From the NCBI RefSeq assembly GCF_016746095.1, contig NZ_JAERTY010000009.1, positions 310,001 to 374,000 on the forward strand: 64,000 nt of DNA, read 5' to 3'. The DNA is from Sphingobacterium faecale (lineage in GTDB: Bacteria > Bacteroidota > Bacteroidia > Sphingobacteriales > Sphingobacteriaceae). The notes below the pieces were generated by a model that saw only the letters and a program-made list of their open reading frames with translations, ran no database searches and was not told the DNA's origin. Made by a program: the position numbers and the translations under genes. Below, piece after piece: positions 26,026-36,077 of the stretch (positions are counted from its first letter, which is position 1; every line of letters begins with the position of its first letter).

Positions 26026-28554
26026 CTAAAAATCAAAGTTTAAAGATAATTTAAATCTTTCGTTACTTATATTAGGATGCTCCCTATAGTTAAACCGATA
26101 ATAATACTGTACCCGTAATATACTTAAAATATTATCCAGCCCCACATAGCCTTCCCAATATGGTTGTTTTTGTAAAACATGAGTCATTGTATAACCTTTT
26201 TGATGTTTATCAAAGTAAACCACCTTATCACTTGTATAAGGGTTATTATCTTCAGAAAGCTTCCCGTAGAACATCCGTACCCCAAAAATCTCCCGGAACC
26301 TTAGTCTCTTAATCAGCGGAATTTTATTTAGAATATAGCCATTCAGCTCATGGTCATAGGCTACTTTCAAAAATTGATCTGCCACAAACTCCATGGAGTT
26401 TGTCATATCGTACGAGATGGTATGACGATCCTTGACTTCGTTAATATTAGGCATTTCCAGCAGTGGATATGGCAATACACCCCATATCTTGCCAGCAGAC
26501 ATCGTTACATCACCAAAACCAACCTGATTCATAAAGAAACGCTTAGATATAGAAAATCGGAGTGCATCATAATCGTATCCGGCACCTAGAAATCCCTTAA
26601 TACCTCTATTATATTGCAAATTAAACACGGGATAGCTTTCTACGATAGTCCTCCGCTGCAAGTTCCGATAATAAAATTTTTCAAACGGAGCCCATCTTAA
26701 AACAACCTGCATATCGTTGGTATTAATCTGTGATAAAGATTGGGTACTATCCGCAGTCAAAGAAAACCGAAGATCGCCGATTGCATGTCTCCGCTGATGG
26801 GTAAAGCTCGTTTCAACACTGAAATGGTTTCCAAACTCATATACATGTCCTAACTTATAAGCATTGGTCTCCAGCCATTTAGTAGGTTTATTGGAAACGA
26901 AGCTTCGAAAGAAACTATCTCCTTTTAAATATCCGATCGCTTTTCCTGGTTCGAAAATATCGTATTGCGACGAAGCTTCCAGATAATGCGCAGGAAAAGT
27001 AGCTATAGACTTGCCATTTAAAGCCACAGCTGTACGCAAATAGTATTTAAAGCGTTCATCCCGAAAACCATAAGCTAGATACCCCTCTAGGTACATCTTT
27101 TCGGACAGCCCAGACGTAGTCCTTCCCCCTAGCCTCAGTCGCTGTCCTTCCATTTCATTCATATGATACAAATATTCTAGAGGTCCCAATTCAATTTTAC
27201 CGACGGGAAAGTAGCCCTGTGCCAAAAGATATCCTACAGCCAATAATGACTTAAAGGATCTTAAATCATTAAGGCTATCAATATTGGCATAGGTCCGTTG
27301 CTCATTAGGATTTAGCGGCACAGGCCGCATATCCCCAATTTTTTGATCCTTGGTCAAACGCATCTCTATAGGTGCGCCGGAAAAAATGGAATCACCGATC
27401 GCACTATGTGTATCGTATTTGTGCTGCACACTGCTACGCTGACCAAAGAGTGCATCCACCTTACCCCTACCAAATAAAACGAACACATTCGAAGTATCCT
27501 GCAACATTACACCTTCCGAGTTTTTAAAATAGGAAAGAGAAATCTTAAATTCATTCACCCAGGATATATTTGTCTTTTTATCGATATTCAGCTCCACATT
27601 CTTTACCGCATAACGCCCGTCCAAAGAAACCACAAGCTGACCATGAAACAGCAGATCATTACTATTTCTAGGCGCAAAGCGCAAGCGTACAAAAAGCTCC
27701 TTTTCCGTCCTTAGTGTATCTGTTACGAAATATTTATAATACATCTTGGCATTATCCGCTATCGGACTCAAGAATAACTTATTTAGAAAAAATATACTTT
27801 CATCGTATATATCCACTGGTTGGAAGAGGTAATTAAGATAAGAACTGATATTGGGATTATTCACATAACGCGAGTCAAATTCAGTTTTACTTTGGCTACG
27901 GATAATTTTCTTTTGCTGGGTGGGCCGCTGTCTGACATAGTTGTCCGATACATCCTCTTGTAGAAAGAGTGTCAGTAATTCGTGTCCCCGTAGTGATGTT
28001 GTATCCACGTCCTTAAAAAAGAAACTCATATCCCCCAGTCTATTCTTAAACCCTGGCTTAGGATCTACCATCCCAAACTTGATCTTATCATACTGTTGAA
28101 AATAAAGACTATCTTTCCGAGTGAGTCGATTCTGAGACTTATGCTGTATCACCAAATCGATCAATTCAGTCGCGGGATTTCTATTTTTATAACGCCCCTT
28201 CTTCACAATATCAACCGTTTCAATAAACTGTTCTTGCTTCTCTAAATAGACTATCAATGGCCTGTCTGCTCCAGCAAGCCGTACCTTTTGATTTTGATAA
28301 CCCAACGCAGAAATCTCTATTTCCACAACGGAGGAGTCTAGCTTGATATAAAAGGTACCCTGATTATTTGTGGATGTCCCTTCCGGATGCTCCATACATT
28401 TAATACTCGCTCCGACAATCGGCCGTACGCTCACTGCATCAAGAACTACGCCTTGCAAAGATATCTGAGCCAATGTCGGGACAATCGACAAAATCATTAT
28501 AATATAAAACGCAACGTGTCTACCTAATGGCGCAACCAATCTTCTCATAATCAA
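26026..28554 (-). CDS. DUF5686 outer membrane protein with carboxypeptidase-regulatory-like domain
   Basis: An 842-residue exported protein. After the signal peptide (to about TLAQIS) residues 30-110 form a carboxypeptidase-regulatory-like/CNA-B sandwich (LQGVVLDAVSVRPIVGASIK, GTFYIKLDSS, LIVYLEKQEQ). The remainder is the DUF5686 region: a soluble part, then many amphipathic beta strands with Tyr/Phe and Gly turns, ending in aromatic LSLNFDF, as expected for an outer membrane barrel. Such proteins are widespread in Bacteroidetes; their role is not established. First gene of a probable operon with the enoyl-CoA hydratase and the AI-2E-type permease. A terminator for the nuo operon lies upstream. 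Confidence 0.8.
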   Translation of the reverse strand: MIMRRLVAPLGRHVAFYIIMILSIVPTLAQISLQGVVLDAVSVRPIVGASIKCMEHPEGTSTNNQGTFYIKLDSSVVEIEISALGYQNQKVRLAGADRPLIVYLEKQEQFIETVDIVKKGRYKNRNPATELIDLVIQHKSQNRLTRKDSLYFQQYDKIKFGMVDPKPGFKNRLGDMSFFFKDVDTTSLRGHELLTLFLQEDVSDNYVRQRPTQQKKIIRSQSKTEFDSRYVNNPNISSYLNYLFQPVDIYDESIFFLNKLFLSPIADNAKMYYKYFVTDTLRTEKELFVRLRFAPRNSNDLLFHGQLVVSLDGRYAVKNVELNIDKKTNISWVNEFKISLSYFKNSEGVMLQDTSNVFVLFGRGKVDALFGQRSSVQHKYDTHSAIGDSIFSGAPIEMRLTKDQKIGDMRPVPLNPNEQRTYANIDSLNDLRSFKSLLAVGYLLAQGYFPVGKIELGPLEYLYHMNEMEGQRLRLGGRTTSGLSEKMYLEGYLAYGFRDERFKYYLRTAVALNGKSIATFPAHYLEASSQYDIFEPGKAIGYLKGDSFFRSFVSNKPTKWLETNAYKLGHVYEFGNHFSVETSFTHQRRHAIGDLRFSLTADSTQSLSQINTNDMQVVLRWAPFEKFYYRNLQRRTIVESYPVFNLQYNRGIKGFLGAGYDYDALRFSISKRFFMNQVGFGDVTMSAGKIWGVLPYPLLEMPNINEVKDRHTISYDMTNSMEFVADQFLKVAYDHELNGYILNKIPLIKRLRFREIFGVRMFYGKLSEDNNPYTSDKVVYFDKHQKGYTMTHVLQKQPYWEGYVGLDNILSILRVQYYYRFNYREHPNISNERFKLSLNFDF

Positions 28555-28736
28555 CTATGGTCCTTTATAAAGATACAACTTGTGTCCAAAGTTCAAAACA
28601 CATTACCATAAAAATCTTTCATGATTCCTTTGGTTCACCATAGGCGTAAACCGAGCCCGATGTTATCGGGAGAGTTGTTGAATGCCAATCCAAAAGAAAA
28701 TATCATGAAGCAAGTACTTGATGTCCATCAAAAACA

Positions 28737-28760
28737 GAAAGCCCTTAAAAAAGGGCTTTC
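28737..28760 (-). terminator. terminator of the nuo operon
   Basis: Hairpin GAAAGCCCTT-AAAA-AAGGGCTTTC, 20 nt after the nuoN stop on the minus strand and followed there by TGTTTTTG. Confidence 0.75.
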
Positions 28761-28780
28761 ATCGTGAATTTATAAAACAA

Positions 28781-30166
28781 TTATAACAGTCTGATAATAC
28801 ACTCTGGGTACACGCCTATCACTAAAGTAAGTAGAACGGTTGTAGCCAAAACGACTTTAAAACTCAGTGGTAGGATAATAGCTTCACCTCGACCTTCCTC
28901 TGTTTTAAAATACATATGCACCACTACACGCAGGTAATAATATACGCCGATTCCCGCATTTAAAACGGCCAATAACAGCAAAACGATGTGATAGTCCTGC
29001 ATCGCTGTATTAAACATCATAAATTTACCGATAAAACCTGCAGTCAACGGGATTCCCGCTAAAGACAGCATTGCTATCGTAATCACAAAGGCTAAAAACG
29101 GATTTGTTTTTCCCAAACCGTTGAATGCAATAAACTGATCCGATCCTTTGGCACGCTTTACCAAAATAAGACCTGCAAATGCAGCCACAGAAGAGAGCGA
29201 GTAAGCGATAGCGTAAGTAAAAATGCTAGCCGTTGATGTAGCCCCTAAAGCCACAATTGCAAACAACATATAACCTGCATGCGAAATACTAGAGTAAGCT
29301 AGCATTCGCTTGAAGCTTGCCTGCATCATTGCTGTAATGTTACCGATGAACAATGTAATAATAATCACCACCAGAAGAACAGGAGTCCAAAAGTCGTGTA
29401 ATGGAACAAACACATAACTAAATAAACGCAAGAAGCCCGCAAACGAAGCGACCTTCACGACGGTACTCATATAGCTTGTAATCAATATCGGAGCTCCCTC
29501 ATAAACGTCTGGCGTCCAAAAATGAAATGGAGCAGCACCAACTTTAAAACACAATCCTATTAATAGCAATAAAACACCCCCGTAAAAATAAGGAGATATC
29601 TGTTGCGGATTATCAATCAAATATTGACGCACGCCTGTAATATCGAAAGTCCCGGTAGCGCCATAGAGCAGCGTAATCCCAAACAACAAAAAACCGGTAG
29701 AAAATGCCCCCATAAGGAAGTATTTAAGCGATGCCTCATTCGAACCAAAGTCCGTCTTTCTAATACCTACCAAAATATACAAAGCCACCGACATCACCTC
29801 AATACCAATAAACAACATTGCAAAGTTATGGTAGGAACTGACCATTAGCGCTCCTGTCAATGAGAACAGAATCAAGCAGTAATACTCCGCTACGTTATTA
29901 CTGATCGAGCTAAAATAAGCTTTAGAAAGCAACAATATCAATCCTGTAGTAACGATACACAATATAGAAAAAGCAAGCGCAAAATTGTCAAATATTACCA
30001 TCCCATTATACAAAGGTTGAGCATCCCCATTCCAAAGCGCGAGCTCAAAACCTAAGGCAATCAACAAGCCGATAAGTGTAACGGGCAGCAAAGCAGACTT
30101 TGCTTTGAACAATCCCAAATACAATACTAAAATCCCTAATAACGAAAGCGTAATAATCGCACCCAT
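28781..30166 (-). CDS. nuoN: NADH-quinone oxidoreductase subunit N
   Basis: A 461-residue antiporter-like membrane subunit of complex I, with about 14 hydrophobic segments; one of three proton-pumping channels. The core pattern is present: YFLMGAFSTGFLLFGI, the broken-helix region LLIGLCFKVGAAPFHFWTPDVY with its key lysine, and LAYSSISHAGYMLF. Last gene of the fourteen-gene operon, 22 bp after nuoM, followed by a terminator. Confidence 0.96.
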   Translation of the reverse strand: MGAIITLSLLGILVLYLGLFKAKSALLPVTLIGLLIALGFELALWNGDAQPLYNGMVIFDNFALAFSILCIVTTGLILLLSKAYFSSISNNVAEYYCLILFSLTGALMVSSYHNFAMLFIGIEVMSVALYILVGIRKTDFGSNEASLKYFLMGAFSTGFLLFGITLLYGATGTFDITGVRQYLIDNPQQISPYFYGGVLLLLIGLCFKVGAAPFHFWTPDVYEGAPILITSYMSTVVKVASFAGFLRLFSYVFVPLHDFWTPVLLVVIIITLFIGNITAMMQASFKRMLAYSSISHAGYMLFAIVALGATSTASIFTYAIAYSLSSVAAFAGLILVKRAKGSDQFIAFNGLGKTNPFLAFVITIAMLSLAGIPLTAGFIGKFMMFNTAMQDYHIVLLLLAVLNAGIGVYYYLRVVVHMYFKTEEGRGEAIILPLSFKVVLATTVLLTLVIGVYPECIIRLL

Positions 30167-30188
30167 AATATATTAACTTATACTTGCT

Positions 30189-31634
30189 TTAAAATTTAAC
30201 CTGCTGTAACAGTTGCGTCACCGACGCCTCCGATAAATGCAACAACCCATTTGGGAACACTCCTAAGTACAATACAAACGCCGCGACAACCAACAACAAA
30301 ACAACCTCATGACCTTTGATGTCTAAAACAGCATCCTGTGCAGGAGAACCTGCACCCAACATCGTTCGCTGAAATAACCGCAACATATATACCGCTCCAA
30401 AAATCAGCGTCAATCCACCAAAGACAGCGTAGAATACGCCTACGCCATAAATACCTTTAAGTAATAAGAACTCCCCAATAAAACCATTGGTCAACGGCAA
30501 TCCCACCGCACCCATAATAATAAGCAAGAAGAAAACAGCCAACTTAGGCATACGTTGTGCAAGACCTCCGAGCTCACTTAAGCTACGGGTACCTGTCCGC
30601 TGAGCGATAATATCCAACACGAAAAATAAACCAATAACACTGATACCATGGTTTACCATCTGCATCATTGCACCCTGCATACCTTCTTGGTTCCAAGCAA
30701 AAATACCAGCACCGATTAAACCAACGTGAGCAATCGACGAATAAGCGACAAGCCGCTTAGCATCCTGTTGCTTAAATGCAATAATGGAAGCGTAAACAAC
30801 ACCTACGACACATAAAATCAGCGCAAGTTGTCCATAAGCAGCTACCCCTAGTGGGGCGATCGGAATCAACCAACGAATCAAGCCATAAGTTCCCATCTTA
30901 AGCATTATACCTGCAAGCAGCATCGTGCCTGCTGTAGGAGCATTTGTATACGTATCCGGCTGCCACGTATGAAAAGGAAAAATAGGAATCTTAACCGCAA
31001 AAGCGATAAAGAAAGCCCAGAAAATCCAACGTTGCGTACCGTCCTGAAGCGTCAAAGAAGCAAAAGACTGCCATTCAAAATCTTTAGTCGCTGTTTGCTG
31101 ATAAAGATATAAAATAGCAATCAGCATCAATAAAGAACCAAAGAAGGTATAGATAAAGAACTTCAGATTAACACGAATACGATCCCCTTCTCCCCAAAGT
31201 GCACAAATAAAATAGATTGGAATCAAGGCAACCTCCCATCCTACGTAGAAAGAAAAAGCATCCAGCGCTACGAAAACCAAAATCAGCCCCGCCTGCATGA
31301 AAGATACCAAGGCATAAAAATTTCCCTTTAGGGTCTTATTAAAGGTAGAAAGAACAATTAAAGGGATCAATGCATTAGTCAACAGGAGCAAAGGAAGGCT
31401 AATACCGTCCAATCCAATATGGAAGCGAATCCCTAAACTCTTTATCCAATCAAATGATTGCTCAAACTGAATAGTGGCATCGGGTACAAATTGACATAGA
31501 AAAGGAATCGTCAGTGCCAACTGCAACACCGACAAGCTCAAAGCGCCCCACTTGGCAGAAGACGAAGACTTCACAAATGCTAAAACTAAAGCACTTACAA
31601 GCGGGAGTAACAACAGTATAAATAGGTTATTCAT
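30189..31634 (-). CDS. nuoM: NADH-quinone oxidoreductase subunit M
   Basis: A 481-residue antiporter-like membrane subunit, about 14 helices, second proton channel of complex I. Seen: GLDGISLPLLLLTN, the conserved glutamate helix FYVGWEVALIPIYFICALWG, AVKIPIFPFHTWQPDTYTNA with the channel lysine, and KRLVAYSSIAHVGLIGAGI. Lies 22 bp from nuoL and nuoN on either side, same strand, clearly operonic. Confidence 0.97.
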   Translation of the reverse strand: MNNLFILLLLPLVSALVLAFVKSSSSAKWGALSLSVLQLALTIPFLCQFVPDATIQFEQSFDWIKSLGIRFHIGLDGISLPLLLLTNALIPLIVLSTFNKTLKGNFYALVSFMQAGLILVFVALDAFSFYVGWEVALIPIYFICALWGEGDRIRVNLKFFIYTFFGSLLMLIAILYLYQQTATKDFEWQSFASLTLQDGTQRWIFWAFFIAFAVKIPIFPFHTWQPDTYTNAPTAGTMLLAGIMLKMGTYGLIRWLIPIAPLGVAAYGQLALILCVVGVVYASIIAFKQQDAKRLVAYSSIAHVGLIGAGIFAWNQEGMQGAMMQMVNHGISVIGLFFVLDIIAQRTGTRSLSELGGLAQRMPKLAVFFLLIIMGAVGLPLTNGFIGEFLLLKGIYGVGVFYAVFGGLTLIFGAVYMLRLFQRTMLGAGSPAQDAVLDIKGHEVVLLLVVAAFVLYLGVFPNGLLHLSEASVTQLLQQVKF

Positions 31635-31656
31635 GGATTACTTTGATTACAAATAG

Positions 31657-33576
31657 CTATACATTCAAAAAACCGTACAAAAGGATAGCAATAACCCCAA
31701 TGACCATCATAAAAATATAAAAACCAACGTGCCCAGTCTGCAGTTGACGGATTCCCCGGCCAGAAGACATAAAGAAACTTCCAACACCATTTACAAAACC
31801 ATCGATCCCTGCTTTGTCGACAACGTGGTACAAAAATTTAGAAAGCGCGTTTAACGGACGGACGAATAAGAGATCATATAACTCATCTACATAAAGCTTG
31901 TTATAAGAAAGCTTATATAAGAACCCCTGTTCTTGGCCATCGGCTCCAGGAATCCTCTTTTTCTTGACATAAGTTGAATAAGCTATAATGGCCATAACCA
32001 ACGCCGCTAGGGCTGAGGCCCCCATCAGAATATATTCCGTATTATGGTCAACATGAATAGCTTCTACACGACTATTGCTATAAGCAAATATCGGGCTCAG
32101 GAAATTCGCAAGCCAATTGCCCCCTCCGAGTGCTTCAGGTATATTGAGTATCCCGCCACCTGCCGCAAGAATCGCCAACACCACAAGAGGCAGTAACATC
32201 GTCACAGGAGATTCATGCAGATGACCCTTTTGATGTTCAGTCCCCCTAAACTCCCCGAAAAATGTAAGGTACAACAACCGAAACATATAAAAAGCAGTGA
32301 ACAGCGCACCTAAGAAGCCCAGTCCCCACAATAAAGGATTGGAAACAAATGCATGGGCCAAGATTTCATCCTTAGAGAAAAATCCAGATAAAGGAGGAAT
32401 TCCCGCAATAGCTACAGTTCCTATCAGCATCGTAAAGTAGGTTATAGGCAGGTTCTTTTTAAGACCTCCCATCTGACGCATATCCTGCTCATCACTCATC
32501 GCATGAATGACCGATCCTGCACCTAGGAAAAGCAAAGCTTTGAAAAAAGCATGGGTCAATACATGGAAAAAAGCGCCCGTAAATGCACCAACACCCAATC
32601 CCAAAAACATATAACCAAGCTGAGAAACAGTTGAATACGCCAGCACTTTCTTAATATCATTCTGTGTAATAGCAATAAAAGCAGCCACCAGTGCTGTACA
32701 CACACCGATCGCAGCAATGATTTGCATCGTGACAGGTGATAGCGTAAACAGAATATTCGAACGCACAATCATATAGATACCTGCTGTGACCATAGTTGCC
32801 GCGTGGATCAGCGCCGAAACAGGAGTCGGTCCCGCCATCGCGTCCGGCAACCAAGTAAACAAAGGAATCTGTGCCGACTTACCAGTTGCAGCAACAAATA
32901 ATAATAAGGTAATCAACAGGAGTGTAGAGTCACCTATTGGAAAACTGGACGCTTGCTGAAAAACAGCATCAAACTCCAGGGATCCAAATGTAGCAATGAT
33001 AGCAAAAACAGCAATAAGGAAACCCAAGTCCCCAATCCTGTTCATTACAAAAGCCTTCTTAGCAGCGCTTGCGTAGCTTGAGTTTTTATACCAGAAACCA
33101 ATGAGTAGATAGGAACACAACCCCACGCCTTCCCATCCAATAAACATTATCAGATAGTTAGACCCCAGCACCAGGAGCAACATAAAGAAAATAAACAGAT
33201 TCAAGTAAGCAAAGAATTTACCAAAACCTACATCGTGACTCATATAACCTATCGAGTATAAATGGATTAAAAAACCAATCCCCGTAATAATAAGTAACAT
33301 TAATGCGCTCAACGGATCAACCAAGAAAGAAAAACTAATATCCAGGCTTCCAACGCGAATCCAATCAAATAAATTATATGCAAAAGCGGACTCTTGTCCT
33401 GCATTCCGAGCAGCCAAGACGTCACCAAATACCATACAGCTCAATATAAAGGACACCAATACCACACCACTGCCAAATATTCCAATAGCACGCTTAGGGA
33501 GAAAGTTCCGCCCCATTCCATTGACTACAAATCCAATTAGGGGTAGTAAAGGTATCAACCAAATTAGTTCGATCAT
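31657..33576 (-). CDS. nuoL: NADH-quinone oxidoreductase subunit L
   Basis: A 639-residue membrane subunit carrying the distal proton channel and the long lateral helix that runs along the arm. Seen: MFIGWEGVGLCSYLLIGFWY, SAQIPLFTWLPDAMAGPTPVSALIHAATMVTAG region around residues 225-260, KKVLAYSTVSQLGYMFLGLG and a final hydrophobic segment (FYIFMMVIGVIAILLYGFL) after an amphipathic stretch, as expected for the lateral helix and its anchor. Full length. Confidence 0.97.
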   Translation of the reverse strand: MIELIWLIPLLPLIGFVVNGMGRNFLPKRAIGIFGSGVVLVSFILSCMVFGDVLAARNAGQESAFAYNLFDWIRVGSLDISFSFLVDPLSALMLLIITGIGFLIHLYSIGYMSHDVGFGKFFAYLNLFIFFMLLLVLGSNYLIMFIGWEGVGLCSYLLIGFWYKNSSYASAAKKAFVMNRIGDLGFLIAVFAIIATFGSLEFDAVFQQASSFPIGDSTLLLITLLLFVAATGKSAQIPLFTWLPDAMAGPTPVSALIHAATMVTAGIYMIVRSNILFTLSPVTMQIIAAIGVCTALVAAFIAITQNDIKKVLAYSTVSQLGYMFLGLGVGAFTGAFFHVLTHAFFKALLFLGAGSVIHAMSDEQDMRQMGGLKKNLPITYFTMLIGTVAIAGIPPLSGFFSKDEILAHAFVSNPLLWGLGFLGALFTAFYMFRLLYLTFFGEFRGTEHQKGHLHESPVTMLLPLVVLAILAAGGGILNIPEALGGGNWLANFLSPIFAYSNSRVEAIHVDHNTEYILMGASALAALVMAIIAYSTYVKKKRIPGADGQEQGFLYKLSYNKLYVDELYDLLFVRPLNALSKFLYHVVDKAGIDGFVNGVGSFFMSSGRGIRQLQTGHVGFYIFMMVIGVIAILLYGFLNV

Positions 33577-33597
33577 ATAACTAGTTCTACTTAATTT

Positions 33598-33927
33598 TTA
33601 CCAACGTAATTTACTCAACGACTCTATGTCTACTGATTTCGTATTGCGGTACACCATGATAACAATAGCTAGCCCTACAGCTACTTCTGCTGCTGCCAAG
33701 GCCATGATGAAGAATACGAACACCTGCCCACTGGCATCTCCACGGTAGGCAGAAAATGCAGCCAGCAATAAATTAACCGAATTGAGCATCAGTTCAATCG
33801 ACATCATAATGATAATAACATTACGACGAATCAACACACCAATAATACCAATTGCAAAAATGACACTGCAAAAAATCAAATAATGATTTAATGGTATCCC
33901 TTGTATATTTTGAATAAGATTATCCAT
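33598..33927 (-). CDS. nuoK: NADH-quinone oxidoreductase subunit K
   Basis: A 109-residue, three-helix membrane subunit. The two buried glutamates typical of NuoK are visible (MMSIELMLNSVNLLLAAF and FIMALAAAEVAVGLAIVI). Starts at the stop of nuoJ with a one-base overlap, implying translational coupling, and precedes nuoL by 21 bp. Confidence 0.96.
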   Translation of the reverse strand: MDNLIQNIQGIPLNHYLIFCSVIFAIGIIGVLIRRNVIIIMMSIELMLNSVNLLLAAFSAYRGDASGQVFVFFIMALAAAEVAVGLAIVIMVYRNTKSVDIESLSKLRW

Positions 33928-34424
33928 TATGCTTCTTTCGTTTCTTTTTTAGCCAACAATATAGCTCCGACCATCGCTGTTAACAACAATATGGAGGATA
34001 GCTCAAACGGCAAGAGGAACTCATCAAATAAAACCTTGCCCAGATTCTTCACAAGCCCTACATCCGTATTTCCTGTTACAAATTCATTACTGCTCTCGAG
34101 CACCTTAAAGGCTCCCAAAAAAGTCGCCAGCATACACATCCCTGCAACAGCCCCCATAACCTTTACTACGTTGGACTTCATAGGTTCTATATCTTTATTG
34201 AGATTGAGCAGCATCAAGACAAATAAAAACAAAACCATAATCGCCCCCATATAGACAATGAAGTTGACAACAGCTAGAAACTGTGCATTTAACAAAATAT
34301 AGTGTACCGTAAAGGTGAAAAAAGTGACAACCAAATATAGTACGCTATGCACAGGATTCTTTGTGAAGATCGTCATCAGCGCAAAGAAAATAGACAAAAA
34401 GGCAACAAAATAGAATATAGTCAT
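33927..34424 (-). CDS. nuoJ: NADH-quinone oxidoreductase subunit J
   Basis: A 165-residue membrane subunit with five hydrophobic segments. The conserved NPVHSVLYLVVTFFT and FIVYMGAIMVLFLFVLMLLN stretches identify NuoJ, whose third helix lies at the junction to the quinone end. Four bp after nuoI; overlaps nuoK by one base. Confidence 0.95.
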   Translation of the reverse strand: MTIFYFVAFLSIFFALMTIFTKNPVHSVLYLVVTFFTFTVHYILLNAQFLAVVNFIVYMGAIMVLFLFVLMLLNLNKDIEPMKSNVVKVMGAVAGMCMLATFLGAFKVLESSNEFVTGNTDVGLVKNLGKVLFDEFLLPFELSSILLLTAMVGAILLAKKETKEA

Positions 34425-34428
34425 TTGC

Positions 34429-34950
34429 TTAAACGTTTTCTCTGTTTAGTTTCGTAATATCAAATTTGGATTCCACCAATTTATCTTTACCATATATAAA
34501 ATCCCGTCGTAAATACTCCGCCGTCACATGGGGACCATCCAAGTATATCGCTTCTTTAGGACAGGCTTCTTCACAAAGCCCACAAAAAATACAACGCAGC
34601 ATATTGATTTCATAAACAGAAGCATATTTTTCCTCACGATACAAATGCTCTTCGCCTTTCTGGCGCTCAGCCGCAGTCATAGTAATAGCCTCAGCAGGAC
34701 AGGATAGTGCACAAAGCCCACAAGCGGTACAGCGTTCACGGCCTTGCTCATCACGTTTTAAAGAATGTTGTCCTCTGAAATTTTTAGAATAAGGACGTAT
34801 TTCCTCCGGGTATTTAATTGTTGGTATCTTCCTAAAAAAATGTTTAAGGGTAATAGATAGCCCCTTGGCAATAGCCGGCAAATACATGCGTTCCCATATA
34901 TTCATTGGCTTCTGCTCAATTACCTTCTTTCTATTGCTTAATGATTGCAT
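34429..34950 (-). CDS. nuoI: NADH-quinone oxidoreductase subunit I
   Basis: A 173-residue peripheral subunit carrying two 4Fe-4S clusters (N6a, N6b) on the way to the quinone. Both ferredoxin motifs are intact: CTACGLCALSC (Cys74, 77, 80, 84) and CIFCGLCEEAC (Cys120, 123, 126, 130). The 79 bp gap to nuoH is the longest within the downstream half of the operon and holds an octamer tandem repeat. Confidence 0.96.
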   Translation of the reverse strand: MQSLSNRKKVIEQKPMNIWERMYLPAIAKGLSITLKHFFRKIPTIKYPEEIRPYSKNFRGQHSLKRDEQGRERCTACGLCALSCPAEAITMTAAERQKGEEHLYREEKYASVYEINMLRCIFCGLCEEACPKEAIYLDGPHVTAEYLRRDFIYGKDKLVESKFDITKLNRENV

Positions 34951-34960
34951 AACTGTTGTT

Positions 34961-35024
34961 TTGTTATCAAGTTATCGTGTTAACTTGTTATCCTGTTAAC
35001 TTGATAACTCGTTCACCTGATAAC
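34961..35024. repeat. degenerate octamer tandem repeat between nuoH and nuoI
   Basis: Eight consecutive 8-nt units following nnGTTA(T/A)C: TTGTTATC, AAGTTATC, GTGTTAAC, TTGTTATC, CTGTTAAC, TTGATAAC, TCGTTCAC, CTGATAAC. Part of it also forms a 12 bp inverted repeat (34963-34974 with 34997-35008), so the mRNA can fold into a hairpin. Confidence 0.8.
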
Positions 35025-35029
35025 TCTCC

Positions 35030-36070
35030 CTAAAAATAAGTATCCTTGACTAATGTAATTACTCCGGTCAGTACAATATTCGCTATAGCTAAAGGAATAA
35101 GGACTTTCCACCCAAGGTTCATCAATTGATCATAGCGGAAACGTGGTAATGTCCAACGTATCCACATGAAGAAAAATATAAAACCGAATATTTTTAAAAA
35201 GAAAACGATTACACCAATAATAGTAATCCAATTTTCCGACAGACCAAGTTCATACATAAATGGAAAATTATAACCACCAAAGTACAATGCAGCCATCAAC
35301 GCCGAGGACACAAACATATTGATATACTCCGAGAACATATAAAGTCCCAGCTTCATCGATGAATATTCGGTATGGTATCCGCCCACCAGCTCCGTCTCAC
35401 ATTCAGGCAAATCAAATGGCACCCTGTTACACTCGGCAAATGCACAAGTAATAAAAATCAGGAAGCCCAGAGGTTGTACCCATATGTTCCAATTCACGAA
35501 GCCCGATTGTTGCGCTACGATATCCTCCAATTGCAGTGTACCCGTCACCATCAATAAAGCAATCAGAGACAATCCCATTCCAATCTCATAACTGATACTC
35601 TGAGAGGCAGCACGAATAGCACCCATCAAAGAGAATTTGTTATTGGAGGCCCAACCACCAAGCATGATGCCATACACGCCCAACGCAATCACGCCAAACA
35701 TATAAAGCACACCGATATTGATTCCTGAAGCAACCTGTAAAGAGATTACCTTTCCATTAATAGTCAGGTCCTGTCCCCAAGGGATGACAGCCGAACTGAT
35801 ACACGCGGTGATAATAGCGATCACCGGCCCTAGAATAAAAAGAGGTTTGTGTGCGCCTGACGGGATGATTTCTTCTTTAAAGAAAAACTTACCGCCATCG
35901 CACAAAGGCTGCAACAGGCCAAAAATACCAGCTCTGTCCGGACCGTGTCGATCTTGCATAAAACCAGCAATCTTACGCTCCGCAAGAGTAGAATACATCG
36001 CGATCACCAATGTAATGGTAAACACAATTACTACTAAAATCAATTTTTCTAAAATAAAAGCTACTTCCAT
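35030..36070 (-). CDS. nuoH: NADH-quinone oxidoreductase subunit H
   Basis: A 346-residue membrane subunit with about eight helices that forms much of the quinone chamber. Seen: ERKIAGFMQDRHGPDRAG near residue 31, QSISYEIGMGLSLIAL, FAECNRVPFDLPECETELVGG and the final WIRWTLPRFRYDQLMNLGWK. All are family signatures. Seven bp after the short nuoG. Confidence 0.97.
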   Translation of the reverse strand: MEVAFILEKLILVVIVFTITLVIAMYSTLAERKIAGFMQDRHGPDRAGIFGLLQPLCDGGKFFFKEEIIPSGAHKPLFILGPVIAIITACISSAVIPWGQDLTINGKVISLQVASGINIGVLYMFGVIALGVYGIMLGGWASNNKFSLMGAIRAASQSISYEIGMGLSLIALLMVTGTLQLEDIVAQQSGFVNWNIWVQPLGFLIFITCAFAECNRVPFDLPECETELVGGYHTEYSSMKLGLYMFSEYINMFVSSALMAALYFGGYNFPFMYELGLSENWITIIGVIVFFLKIFGFIFFFMWIRWTLPRFRYDQLMNLGWKVLIPLAIANIVLTGVITLVKDTYF

Positions 36071-36077
36071 CGCTGAT

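Noticed and set aside
34961..35024. CRISPR-like array
   Set aside because: Units are 8 nt and directly adjacent, without spacers, and no cas genes are present.
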